Shown piece after piece: positions 23,681 through 31,076 of a stretch of DNA of 32,156 nt (its first letter is position 1; each line of letters begins with the position of its first letter). Under the pieces are notes generated by a model that had not been told where the DNA came from, made no database searches, and saw only the letters and a program-made list of their open reading frames with translations. Position numbers and translations under genes: made by a program. Location: contig JAAYDF010000118.1 of the NCBI GenBank assembly GCA_012729395.1, positions 1 to 32,156 on the forward strand. The letters run 5' to 3'. Origin of the DNA: Phycisphaerae bacterium. GTDB lineage: Bacteria; Planctomycetota; Phycisphaerae; UBA1845; PWPN01.

Positions 23681-23802
23681 CAGCTTCGTTGGTCCGGTTG
23701 CATGTCCCCCCGACCGGGCGCGCCCAGGCCGGCAGGTCGCGCAGCACCCCGCGCCAATCGCTTCCGCCGGAGGTTGGGAGGCGAGAGATTAAACCAGTAA
23801 GT

Positions 23803-23831
23803 ATCGTAACCCCCTGTCGTTACAGGGTCAA
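23803..23831 (-). promoter_or_regulatory. Putative promoter of the TPR-rpsT operon
   Basis: On the minus strand TTGACC (23831-23826) and TACGAT (23808-23803) are exactly 17 bases apart, a strong sigma70-like match. The leader would be about 115 bases long. The rest of the 356-base gap between 23681 and 24036 shows only a TACAAT at 23974-23979 on the plus strand, which might serve def but lacks a -35 element. Confidence 0.55.
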
Positions 23832-24036
23832 CCCCGCATTCACGCCAGGACCAACAGAACCACCCCCCAGCCAGTCTGCCAGCCCACGATGTCGCTGTCG
23901 CCGGGCAGCAACACGTGCCGATCATAAAAGCGTGGCTCGCCCACGCAAGACGCGGGAAAAGCCGCGCGCGCCAAGCTACAATGGGGGATGAATCCTGGGC
24001 GGCACGTGCCGCAACCGGAACAGAACGCGAGCCAAG

Positions 24037-24582
24037 ATGAGTCAACCCATGCCTGTCAAAACACTACCCGCCCGGATCGTCCTGTACCCCGACCCCCGCC
24101 TGCGCAAGAAGTGCGAGCCGATCACCGTCTTCGACCAAGCCTTGGCGGACCTCGCCCAGCGAATGCTGGAGCTGATGCACGCGGGGAATGGCGTGGGGCT
24201 GGCTGGGCCACAAGTCGGCGTCTGCCGGCGGATTTTCGTCGCAAACCCCACCGGCGAGCCAGCCGACGACCGAGTCTTCGTCAACCCCGAGTTATCGGAC
24301 CTTATGGGCTCCGTCGAGTCCGAGGAAGGCTGCCTCTCCATCCCCGATGTACACGTCCAGGTTCGCCGGGCTCGCGTTTGTCGCATCCGTGCCTGCGACG
24401 TGACCGGCCAGCCCTTCCTTCTCGAAGGCGAGGACCTCTCCGCCCGAATCTGGCAACATGAGACCGACCACCTCGACGGCCGCCTGATCATCGACCGCAT
24501 GAACACCGCCGACCAGTTCGCCAACAAGAAGGCGCTGGCCGACCTCGAAAACCGCTACCGGAAGAGAAAGGCTAAAGGCTGA
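24037..24582 (+). CDS. def: Peptide deformylase
   Basis: This 181-residue metalloenzyme removes the formyl group from the N terminus of new proteins. All three family motifs are present: GVGLAGPQVG (52-61; Gly in place of the more usual second Ala of GxGLAAPQ), EEGCLSIP (97-103 region, metal ligand Cys99) and QHETDHLDG (140-148, ligands His141 and His145, catalytic Glu142). The N terminus IVLYPDPRLRKKCEP is also typical. The ATG at 24037 and another at 24049 are both possible; neither has a strong ribosome binding site. It is a single gene with no methionyl-tRNA formyltransferase (fmt) beside it in this window, unlike the common def-fmt pair. Confidence 0.96.
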   Translation: MSQPMPVKTLPARIVLYPDPRLRKKCEPITVFDQALADLAQRMLELMHAGNGVGLAGPQVGVCRRIFVANPTGEPADDRVFVNPELSDLMGSVESEEGCLSIPDVHVQVRRARVCRIRACDVTGQPFLLEGEDLSARIWQHETDHLDGRLIIDRMNTADQFANKKALADLENRYRKRKAKG

Positions 24583-24698
24583 AGCCGCGAGACTGACGCC
24601 TCAGATCCCGGATTCACCCGCGCTCGATAGCGAGCCACGGGATTGCGTTCCGCGCCGCGATTCCCCGCAGCGGTCGATGACACGCATGCCAAGCGGAT

Positions 24699-24737
24699 AT
24701 GAACCTGTCACGCCACCGCTCATGAACCTGACACCCC
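24699..24737. repeat. Short direct repeat with the REP-like core
   Basis: Two 16-base copies (24699-24714 and 24722-24737) differ at 2 positions. The second, read on the minus strand, contains GGTGTCAGG, the core of the repeat between ppx and ppk1. It lies between def and the convergent histidine kinase gene. Confidence 0.5.
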
Positions 24738-24742
24738 GCTGT

Positions 24743-26155
24743 TCACGACGCGGCGGACCCCTCTTTGCCATGCGGCTCGCGGCGATCCTCCGAAAGCGGC
24801 AAGATGATTTCCACAATCAGGCCGCCGTCCGGCGCGTTGGACGCCAACATCCCGCCACCGTGAAGCTTCACCGCCTGCCGGGCAATCGCCAGCCCAAGAC
24901 CTACGCCCCCCGTGCGACGATTGCGATCCTCGCCGACCCGGCAGAACGGTCGAAACATCCACTCGAGCGACTCGTCCGGAACGCCCGGCCCACGGTCCCT
25001 CACGCGAATAGCCGCGCTTCCACCTGAACCCGCGACAACCTCTAGCGACATCTCCACGGTCGTGTCTTCCGGGGTGTGGCGAAGCGCGTTCCGCACCACG
25101 TTGTCGATCGCACTGCGCAGCAGATGCGGAACCCCGGACACCACGCAGTAATCACAACGCACCAGCTTAGCGTCGCGATGGTGGGCACGAGCCTCGAACT
25201 GAGCGTCGGCGGCGATGTCACACATCATCGCAGCCACATCTACATCGATGCACTCGCCGGCCGTCTCCCGATGCTCCAGCCGGCTCAACACCAGCATCCG
25301 CTCGATCAAGTCATTCAGCCGCTCCGCCTCTCGGCCGATCCGATCCAACGCACTCCTGGCGTCCGGACCCGCCCGCTGAACCGCCAACCCCAAGGCCAGG
25401 TTCAACCGCGCCAGCGGCGAACGCAATTCGTGCGACATGTCCAGGACCAATCGCCGCTGACTCGATACCAAGGATTCGATGCGCTCGGCCATGAAGTTGA
25501 AATCCCGGCCCAGATCGCCGATCTCGTCACGCCGGCTCTCCACGCCAGAACCCACGCGGGCATCCAGGTTGCCGCCCGCCAACTCACGCACCGAACAACG
25601 CAGATTCCGCATCGGAGCCGTCAGGTAGTGAGCCAACCCATAGCACAGCAGCCCCGCCATCGTCACCGCCGCCAATACACGGACCAACGTACGATATGGA
25701 GAGGCGAAAAACCGCGACGGAGGGCCACGAAGCCTCGCGACATACACGTACTCTTGATCCACCTCACGCGTGCCCCGCCGGGCCACGATCGGCTCCTCTC
25801 CACGATGCGGCTCCAGCTCGCTGCCCCCGCTGCTTCTCGCCCGCTGCGCAACCTCCCGAGCAGCGGGCGCCAGATCGTGGCCTCGCACATCCACGCCCGC
25901 CTCATCGACAATGAACAACCGAAAACCCGTCCGCTCCTCCAGATCGCTGCGAAAAGAATCGTAGCTGGTCGGCCCCTGGACGCGGAGCACCTCCAACCCT
26001 TGACCACCATAAACCGCCAACGCGTCGCCGGTCATCGCTCGAAACTGATCGGGCTTGGCGCCCCGCGGCGGCCCAATCGCCACCACCAGAATGCCCACCG
26101 TCAAAATGTTCGCGAGCCAGAACCACGCGAAAAGCTTGAAAAACAGGCTACGCAT
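24743..26155 (-). CDS. Membrane sensor histidine kinase, CpxA-like
   Basis: This 470-residue protein is the sensor of a two-component system in the inner membrane. One helix spans about 7-29, a periplasmic sensor region follows to about 155, and a second helix spans 157-178. A HAMP domain comes next (TAPMRNLRCSVREL). The dimerisation domain has MSHELRSPL with phospho-acceptor His242. The ATP-binding domain shows NVVRNALRHT, RDRGPGVP, FRPFCR and GGVGLGLAIA. The overall plan and the RSPLARL segment are CpxA-like. It starts 44 bases after the response regulator on the same strand, so they form an operon. The signal sensed is unknown; envelope stress is the role of E. coli CpxA. Confidence 0.92.
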   Translation of the reverse strand: MRSLFFKLFAWFWLANILTVGILVVAIGPPRGAKPDQFRAMTGDALAVYGGQGLEVLRVQGPTSYDSFRSDLEERTGFRLFIVDEAGVDVRGHDLAPAAREVAQRARSSGGSELEPHRGEEPIVARRGTREVDQEYVYVARLRGPPSRFFASPYRTLVRVLAAVTMAGLLCYGLAHYLTAPMRNLRCSVRELAGGNLDARVGSGVESRRDEIGDLGRDFNFMAERIESLVSSQRRLVLDMSHELRSPLARLNLALGLAVQRAGPDARSALDRIGREAERLNDLIERMLVLSRLEHRETAGECIDVDVAAMMCDIAADAQFEARAHHRDAKLVRCDYCVVSGVPHLLRSAIDNVVRNALRHTPEDTTVEMSLEVVAGSGGSAAIRVRDRGPGVPDESLEWMFRPFCRVGEDRNRRTGGVGLGLAIARQAVKLHGGGMLASNAPDGGLIVEIILPLSEDRREPHGKEGSAAS

Positions 26156-26199
26156 ACCCGCCGCCTCAGAAGATCATCCACCCCGCAACAGCCCACAAT

Positions 26200-26958
26200 T
26201 CACAGCCCCGGCCCCACCGACTCCCGCTGACTCTCCGGAATCGTATACAGGTACCCGTAGCCGCGGATCGACTTGATACGCTCCCGATCCCCAACCATGT
26301 GACCCAGCTTCTTCCGCAAGTTGCTCACGTGCATGTCGATGCTGCGATCGTACGGCATGAAGCGACGACCCAGCAGGGCCTTGGACAGATCGGGACGACT
26401 GATCACCCGCCCCGCAGATCGCAAGAGAATCTCCAGCAACTTGAACTCCGCCCCCGTCAGATCGACCACCGCACCCAGCCGGCGTACCACCCGGGCTCCC
26501 GGGTCGAGCTCCACGTCGTCAAGAACCAACCTCTCACCCGCGCCGGCAACACCCGTCGGATCGATACTCCGCCGAGCCCGCCGCAAAACCGCTCGAATCC
26601 GTGCAATCAACTCACGCGGATTGAACGGCTTGGGCAGGTAATCGTCCGCTCCAAGTTCCAGACCCACAATCCTGTCTACATCATCACCCCGGGCCGTCAA
26701 CATCAGAACCGGCACCGCCGACCGACTGCGGATCGCACGCAACACATCAAACCCATTCAGGGCCGGCATCATCACGTCCAGAATGACCAGCGCGTACCCG
26801 CCACCCAAAGCCCCCTCCAAGCCCTGCCGACCGTCATTCACCACATCGACCTGGAACCCTTCCGGCTCGAGGTACTCCGTGATCAACTCCCCCAGCTCGA
26901 TATCGTCATCAACCAGCAGAAGACGTCGATTCGCCCGCTTGACTTGATCCTCGGCCAT
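26200..26958 (-). CDS. OmpR/CpxR-like response regulator
   Basis: This 252-residue transcription factor has a receiver domain with acidic pocket Asp17-Asp18, phospho-acceptor Asp61 in VILDVMMP and the conserved lysine in LPKPFN. A winged-helix OmpR-type DNA-binding domain follows from about 140, ending in DMHVSNLRKKLG and IKSIRGYGYLY. Sequence style is closest to CpxR. It heads the operon with the sensor kinase. Its upstream region, shared with a divergent small lipoprotein gene, holds a TATAAT and a CpxR-box-like site, so autoregulation is plausible. The start has no strong ribosome binding site. Confidence 0.93.
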   Translation of the reverse strand: MAEDQVKRANRRLLLVDDDIELGELITEYLEPEGFQVDVVNDGRQGLEGALGGGYALVILDVMMPALNGFDVLRAIRSRSAVPVLMLTARGDDVDRIVGLELGADDYLPKPFNPRELIARIRAVLRRARRSIDPTGVAGAGERLVLDDVELDPGARVVRRLGAVVDLTGAEFKLLEILLRSAGRVISRPDLSKALLGRRFMPYDRSIDMHVSNLRKKLGHMVGDRERIKSIRGYGYLYTIPESQRESVGPGL

Positions 26959-27167
26959 ATGCGGCCATCCCGTAAACAGCCCCTACCTGATTCGCCATCA
27001 CCGGGCAACATGATGAAACAAGGATTTGACGACACTTCGCCTTACCCGCTCGCCACTATGCCCTACCTCCCCCAAGACCCCTCCACTCCGATGCAACCTG
27101 TACGCCCACTCGTCCGCAGCGACCTGAGACCGCAGAAGACAACGCCCCGCAATCCCACAAAGACCAC

Positions 27168-27173
27168 ATTATA
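27168..27173 (-). promoter_or_regulatory. -10 box candidate for the CpxRA-like operon
   Basis: On the minus strand TATAAT occupies 27173 to 27168, about 210 bases before the regulator start. No clear -35 hexamer lies at 16-18 bases, so activation by a factor would be needed if it is real. Confidence 0.35.
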
Positions 27174-27227
27174 ACGCCCCATGTTCCACGCCGCCCAGCT
27201 CCGCATGTAAAGATTCGTCAAGCATCC

Positions 27228-27242
27228 TTTTCACTACTTTAC
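27228..27242 (-). promoter_or_regulatory. CpxR-box-like direct repeat
   Basis: Read on the minus strand, GTAAA is followed by 5 bases and GAAAA, one mismatch from the E. coli CpxR consensus GTAAA-N5-GTAAA. It lies about 55 bases upstream of the TATAAT of the CpxRA-like operon and between it and a divergent lipoprotein gene. The E. coli consensus is known; its use in this organism is inference. The remainder of 26959-27410 shows no gene. Confidence 0.33.
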
Positions 27243-27410
27243 TCGATCACAACTCACGCTTGACGCAATCGCGGGAATAATAGAACGACGACGAGGAAGC
27301 CCAATGGACGATCAGTAACCTCGATCGCGGACGACTGATGCGGGCCTTGATCCAGCGCGGGATCACATACAGTCGGACGTCACCGTGCTCCTCAGGAAAG
27401 GACAAAGCGA

Positions 27411-27578
27411 ATGATTTCAAGGAGAACGACCGCCTTGCTCAAACGGGTCGCGATACTGGGAGCCACTGCCGGTGCGACACTCTTCCAGACAACAGGATGT
27501 ACAGCAGACGACCTGCTGGCTGCCTACGGCCTCAGTTCCCTGCTCACCGCCCTGAGAACCGCAGTCCTGGGAGTCTGA
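27411..27578 (+). CDS. Small lipoprotein of 55 residues
   Basis: The reading frame encodes a basic start (MISRRTTALLKR), a hydrophobic stretch and the lipobox-like FQTTGC, which would place a lipid on Cys30, followed by an amphipathic tail (ADDLLAAYGLSSLL). AGGAAAGG at 27394-27401 lies 9 bases before the ATG. I do not recognise a family. It is divergent from the CpxRA-like operon, with a CpxR-box-like site between them, so it could be a target of that system. A TTGACG at 27260-27265 followed after 15 bases by TAGAAC is the only promoter candidate. Confidence 0.6.
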   Translation: MISRRTTALLKRVAILGATAGATLFQTTGCTADDLLAAYGLSSLLTALRTAVLGV

Positions 27579-27730
27579 CCACCCAACACGCTCGGTTTCT
27601 CGGGTGCTCCGATCGACGGCCCCCGGGGGAGCGGCTCTTGGCGGCTACCCCCTGCCGGTTGCGGCTCAATGACAAACCCCACACCCTGTCACACCGTCAA
27701 CCACAAAGAGCCATCGGTCCGGTTGAACCC

Positions 27731-27764
27731 GGAAGGAGGGGCCGACAGCCTTGTCGGCCCTTCC
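27731..27764. repeat. Strong hairpin upstream of the AraC-type gene
   Basis: GGCCGACA (27739-27746 region) pairs with TGTCGGCC around a 4-base loop, and the outer GGAAGG pairs with CCTTCC across a 4-base bulge. It ends 7 bases before one possible ATG (27771) and 31 bases before the start I chose. It looks like a dispersed palindromic element. Confidence 0.6.
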
Positions 27765-27794
27765 AACTTGATGACCCGCAGAGAGGCAGGCGGA

Positions 27795-28787
27795 ATGTCC
27801 GACTCGCTGGCCCCAACCAGATCTTCGTCAGACGCACTCACTGCGGCCATGGAGGATCTCGACCTAAGATGCTGGGTCCCCGGGCCATTTCATCTGTCCG
27901 CCCCTTGGGCCCTGCATAGCTCGGGCCGGTTCGGCTGGTGCCACTTGCTCCGCCAAGGCGAATGCTGCCTGCATACCAACAACCCCGACAGGCTCATTCA
28001 CCTCGATATCGGCGACCTTGTCATCGTGCAACAGGGCACGACCCACACCCTGGCCGATGCCCCCGAAACCCCCGCAAACTCTCTTGAGAAACTCCTCCGC
28101 CCCTCCCACTTCGATCAACACGAAATCCTGAACCATGGCGGCGGCGGAGCAAGAGTACGTGTCAACTCCGTCTGCTTCCTCTCTGGCCAGCCCACACATA
28201 GTCCTCTCCTCAGCTTGATGCCCGATATCCAAGTCGTCCAAGGCCAGGGCTACGGCCCCTCCGCGCACGTCGACTGCATCTTCCAACTCATCGCCAAGGA
28301 AGCCGAGGCCGGCGAACCCTGCGCCCAAACCATCATCAATCGTCTGGTGAGAATCCTCCTTATCAAAAGTTTCTACTCCCACGGCACACCACTGCCCACC
28401 GAGCGCATTGCCTGGCTCAAAGCACTGGTAGACCCGGCCATCGGCCCGGCACTGGCTCTCATGCACCAACACCCCGAGGAACCATGGACGGTCGCTTCCC
28501 TCGCCAATGAGGTCGCCATGTCGCGCACCGCATTCGCCGTCCGATTCACGGAAACACTCGGCAAATCGCCTCTCGAATACTTGACCGAATGGCGGATGCA
28601 ACGCGCCTGCTCACTGCTGGCCAAGAGCCAGGCCTCGATCAAGGAAATCGCCGCCCAAGTCGGATACGACTCCGCCGCGTCGTTCAGTAAGGCCTTCGCC
28701 CGATGGGCCGGCGTCGCCCCAAAAACCCACCGCGAACAAATCCGGGATTCCGCAGCCCACAGCCGAATCCCCCCCGATAAACCATGA
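27795..28787 (+). CDS. AraC-family transcriptional regulator with cupin domain
   Basis: This 330-residue protein has an N-terminal cupin-type sensing domain (about 25-130; GRFGWCHLLRQGECCLH and HLDIGDLVIVQQGTTH) of the Cupin_6 kind, and a C-terminal AraC DNA-binding domain (about 230-325) with two helix-turn-helix units: WTVASLANEVAMSRTAFAVRF and IKEIAAQVGYDSAASFSKAF. The frame opens at 27669, but a start there would translate the hairpin at 27731-27764, so one of the ATGs at 27771, 27795 or 27846 is more likely. I chose 27795, which has a GGCGG just upstream. Its ligand and targets are unknown; no catabolic operon lies beside it. Confidence 0.88.
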   Translation: MSDSLAPTRSSSDALTAAMEDLDLRCWVPGPFHLSAPWALHSSGRFGWCHLLRQGECCLHTNNPDRLIHLDIGDLVIVQQGTTHTLADAPETPANSLEKLLRPSHFDQHEILNHGGGGARVRVNSVCFLSGQPTHSPLLSLMPDIQVVQGQGYGPSAHVDCIFQLIAKEAEAGEPCAQTIINRLVRILLIKSFYSHGTPLPTERIAWLKALVDPAIGPALALMHQHPEEPWTVASLANEVAMSRTAFAVRFTETLGKSPLEYLTEWRMQRACSLLAKSQASIKEIAAQVGYDSAASFSKAFARWAGVAPKTHREQIRDSAAHSRIPPDKP

Positions 28788-28852
28788 CGGGCGCCGCTCC
28801 GCAACGCCCGCCACACCCCCCAATCAGCCTGCTCTCCACACCAACCAGTACA

Positions 28853-29632
28853 TCAGGCCTGCACGTCTACCAACTGCATCAGGCCCAGCAGCCAGTTGGA
28901 TGAACTCGCCGATGAACCCGATTCATTCAGGAAACTCAACAGACTCGCACCCTGCGCCAGACCGCCGCCCATTCCGCGACCTTCCCCAGGCCCTGCCCTG
29001 CCGGCTTCCATCTGGGCATCAAAGGCGGCGCTGTCGATCCCATACCCATCCAGCACCTCGTGAACCGCGGACTTCACCGCTTCGCGATCATCCGAACCGT
29101 CCGTGGACCTCGCCGACTCGATCGCCGACTCGATGGCACTCTGGATTTCGTCCGTCTTGCTCGAATCCACACCCAACGCGTCGAGTGCCTCGGCGATCCC
29201 TCCGCCCGGTCCACCCGCACTACCGGGGCCCCCCGGCCCGCCTGGACCACCGCCAGGAGGACCCTGCGGACGCATCGCGTCCATGCTCTCCTTCAACTGG
29301 GCCGTATCAACCCCGTACTTCTCCAGAGTCGAATCGATCGCTTGCCTGGCCGCCTCTCGCGGATCCGTGCTCCCATCCGAGCCGCTCACCGCCTCAGAAA
29401 CCGCCGACTTGATCTCCGCCTGAACCTCCTCCAACTTCGAGGCGTCCAAACCCGCCGACAACAGGGCCTGCTCGAAACAATCCTCAAACGAAGCCCGATC
29501 CGCCCCCCCACTCTGGCCCAACTGCGACGACCTACTCGCTTCCGCCTGCTCCGCCCGCTTGCGAGCCAACTCCTGGAGCATCTGAATCAGCTCTGAGTTC
29601 GACGCCCCGCCGACGCTCGTGACACCCGTCAT
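28853..29632 (-). CDS. Protein with an internally duplicated helical domain
   Basis: The 259-residue product carries two copies of a domain of about 63 residues (56-120 and 148-210). Each contains a GLD or GVD-S-SK start, a helix ending in A or S, a TD or DD-REA segment and a YGID or YGVD-tA end. A glycine-proline linker (GPGGPGGPGSAGG) separates them. The N terminus (SNSELIQMLQELARKRAEQAEA) is a helix likely to form a coiled coil. The C terminus ends in a short hydrophobic segment (WLLGLMQLV). No signal peptide is seen. I do not recognise the family. The ATG at 29632 is chosen because AAGGG precedes it; the open frame extends to 29731. The gene is alone, facing the AraC-type gene. Confidence 0.65.
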   Translation of the reverse strand: MTGVTSVGGASNSELIQMLQELARKRAEQAEASRSSQLGQSGGADRASFEDCFEQALLSAGLDASKLEEVQAEIKSAVSEAVSGSDGSTDPREAARQAIDSTLEKYGVDTAQLKESMDAMRPQGPPGGGPGGPGGPGSAGGPGGGIAEALDALGVDSSKTDEIQSAIESAIESARSTDGSDDREAVKSAVHEVLDGYGIDSAAFDAQMEAGRAGPGEGRGMGGGLAQGASLLSFLNESGSSASSSNWLLGLMQLVDVQA

Positions 29633-29939
29633 GATCAACCCTTTCTCAAATGACACTCTGGCTACATGTCGGGAAGATCTCCGGGTACGATCAACCAGCC
29701 CGGGGCCCGGCATCCGCCAGTTCATCGGCATTCAAGAGAACAGCCCACATGTCAGGCCGTACCAAAGACATGTCCAAACGTTCAGCCGACAGGCTGCAAA
29801 CCCGAAAAGGCAGAATCCGCTCCCCCATGCGCAAACCTTGCCCAACCCTGGCAATCCAGCACGCTGTACCAAACGACGGAATAACCCGCGGGCAGACCGC
29901 AACGCGGTTCCAGATCACGGCTTTATATGCAGTCGCGAC
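29633..29939. other. Gene-free stretch
   Basis: Between the duplicated-domain gene and the LysE-type gene there is no frame with the codon use of the neighbours. A minus-strand frame at 29691-29918 (75 codons, GTG start) is rich in GTT, GGT and TTT codons and reads like chance. No strong hairpin was found. Confidence 0.5.
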
Positions 29940-30563
29940 TTAGAGCTTGAGAAAGGCATCAACAACAAAGAAGAGACCCAGACAAACCAATGCAACCGAG
30001 CAGACGCCCAGAACCACCTTGTGAACCCGATCACCGACCAGTGTGGTGCCCTTGAAGCTGGCGAAAGACAAAACCTCCAGCCAAACGAAATCGCATAACC
30101 AGTGAATCACGGCAAACAACCCGAACGCCACGACGCCAAGCTGAAGCGCCCGGCTCGTCAGAGTCAACCCAATCGTCACCCACCACAGTAGAAAGTAGGG
30201 ATTCCCCCCCGTCAGTACGATGCCCGTCCAGATCGGGCTCTTCGCGCTGGACGCCTTCGCCGCATCGAACGGCTTGGCCAGGCCCCTGAGTATGTCCCAG
30301 CCCATGACCATCAAGAAGAATCCGCCGACCAGGCCGATGCCCACAGTGACCACCTTCGAGGCCAGCAGCGTACCCATGCCCGCCATAACCAGTACCATCA
30401 ACGGAAACTCGACAAGGCCATGACCCACGGCAATGAGCCCGCCCGCGTGCCGCGAACGCATACCCGCAGCCAGAGTCGCCGCCGTGATCGGCCCGGGAGC
30501 CATCACCCCGGAGAGTGAGATCAAAGCCGCTTGAAGAAGGAAGGAAACATGGGCATCCATCAT
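29940..30563 (-). CDS. LysE/RhtB-family exporter
   Basis: This integral inner-membrane protein of 207 residues has about six hydrophobic helices and belongs to the LysE superfamily, which exports amino acids or similar small molecules. The N-terminal SGVMAPGPITAATLAAGMR segment is the family signature (PGP motif after helix 1), and GNPYFLLWW is typical of the middle. Length is normal. Starts at GTG 30569, ATG 30563 and ATG 30560 are all possible; none has a good ribosome binding site. The gene stands alone, so its substrate cannot be guessed from context. Confidence 0.88.
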   Translation of the reverse strand: MMDAHVSFLLQAALISLSGVMAPGPITAATLAAGMRSRHAGGLIAVGHGLVEFPLMVLVMAGMGTLLASKVVTVGIGLVGGFFLMVMGWDILRGLAKPFDAAKASSAKSPIWTGIVLTGGNPYFLLWWVTIGLTLTSRALQLGVVAFGLFAVIHWLCDFVWLEVLSFASFKGTTLVGDRVHKVVLGVCSVALVCLGLFFVVDAFLKL

Positions 30564-30682
30564 CGCCACGAGGAATAGTCGACACCCCCATCCCTGTCAA
30601 GCGATCCTCGTTCCCCTGCCTCAGCACGGGTGCATCCACCGAACCGTGGCGGCTGGCGGGCCTAGTACGCGCCGGTGCGTGC

Positions 30683-30736
30683 CACTGCTCTGTCAGCAGC
30701 GCCTCTCCCCCGAAAAACACTGCTCACAGAGCAGTG
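30683..30736. repeat. Hairpin with duplicated arm
   Basis: CACTGCTC at 30718-30725 pairs perfectly with GAGCAGTG at 30729-30736 around ACA. A second copy, CACTGCTCTGT at 30683-30693, is the exact complement of ACAGAGCAGTG at 30726-30736, so two alternative stems can form. Confidence 0.65.
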
Positions 30737-30770
30737 CCACACGGGTGCCTGCTCGCGAAGTGGGGTTCCG

Positions 30771-30842
30771 GCAGAGCCGCGACCGTCAGGGAGCGGTTCT
30801 TCTGGGCGGCGAAGAACCGCTCCCTGACGGTCGCGGCTCTGC
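30771..30842. repeat. Perfect 32-base inverted repeat
   Basis: Positions 30771-30802 and 30811-30842 are exact inverted copies around an 8-base loop. The arms contain GCAGAGCCGCGACCGTCAGG. There is no T-run on either side and no ORF needs it. A partial copy of the arm end (GCGGCTCTG) recurs at 30848-30856 and 30863-30871, so the element appears to be a member of a dispersed palindrome family that has partly duplicated. It lies in a 513-base gap (30564-31076) that has no gene, only repeats. Confidence 0.85.
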
Positions 30843-30982
30843 TTTGCGCGGCTCTGCTCGGTGCGGCTCTGATACGCAGCGAAGTTCGTATGCGGGCTCT
30901 CAGCACGGAGGCGCGGCTTGCCGTGCACGCGCTAGGCCTGGGCGTTCACGCCGGGTTCTCAACGTGTGCTGCGTGAATGCGC

Positions 30983-31003
30983 GAGCCCGGTTTACCGGGG
31001 CTC
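30983..31003. repeat. GC-rich hairpin past the end of the FN3-type gene
   Basis: GAGCCCGG (30983-30990) pairs with CCGGGGCTC (30995-31003) with one bulged base and a TTTA loop. It lies about 75 bases downstream of the minus-strand FN3-type gene. Without a T-run its role as terminator is unsure. Confidence 0.4.
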
Positions 31004-31076
31004 TCGATAGGCGGTTTGAGCCATGAAGGCCGAGCGGGTGCCCTCCGCAGGAACACAGTCAAGTTCAACGCTCGGG

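Noticed and set aside
23840-23975. Minus-strand frame of about 45 codons between TPR and def genes
   Set aside because: It has no start codon with support and is interrupted upstream; at most it is a fragment of something older.
27304-27318. Tiny frame of four codons after GAGGAAG
   Set aside because: The ribosome binding site is good, but a four-residue peptide has no attenuator-type codons and no terminator follows it.
29691-29918. Minus-strand gene of 75 codons
   Set aside because: Third codon positions are not GC-biased like those of neighbouring genes and no ribosome binding site or domain is seen.
30771-30842. Intrinsic terminator
   Set aside because: The stem is far longer than usual and no T-run follows on either strand; it also does not directly follow a gene.
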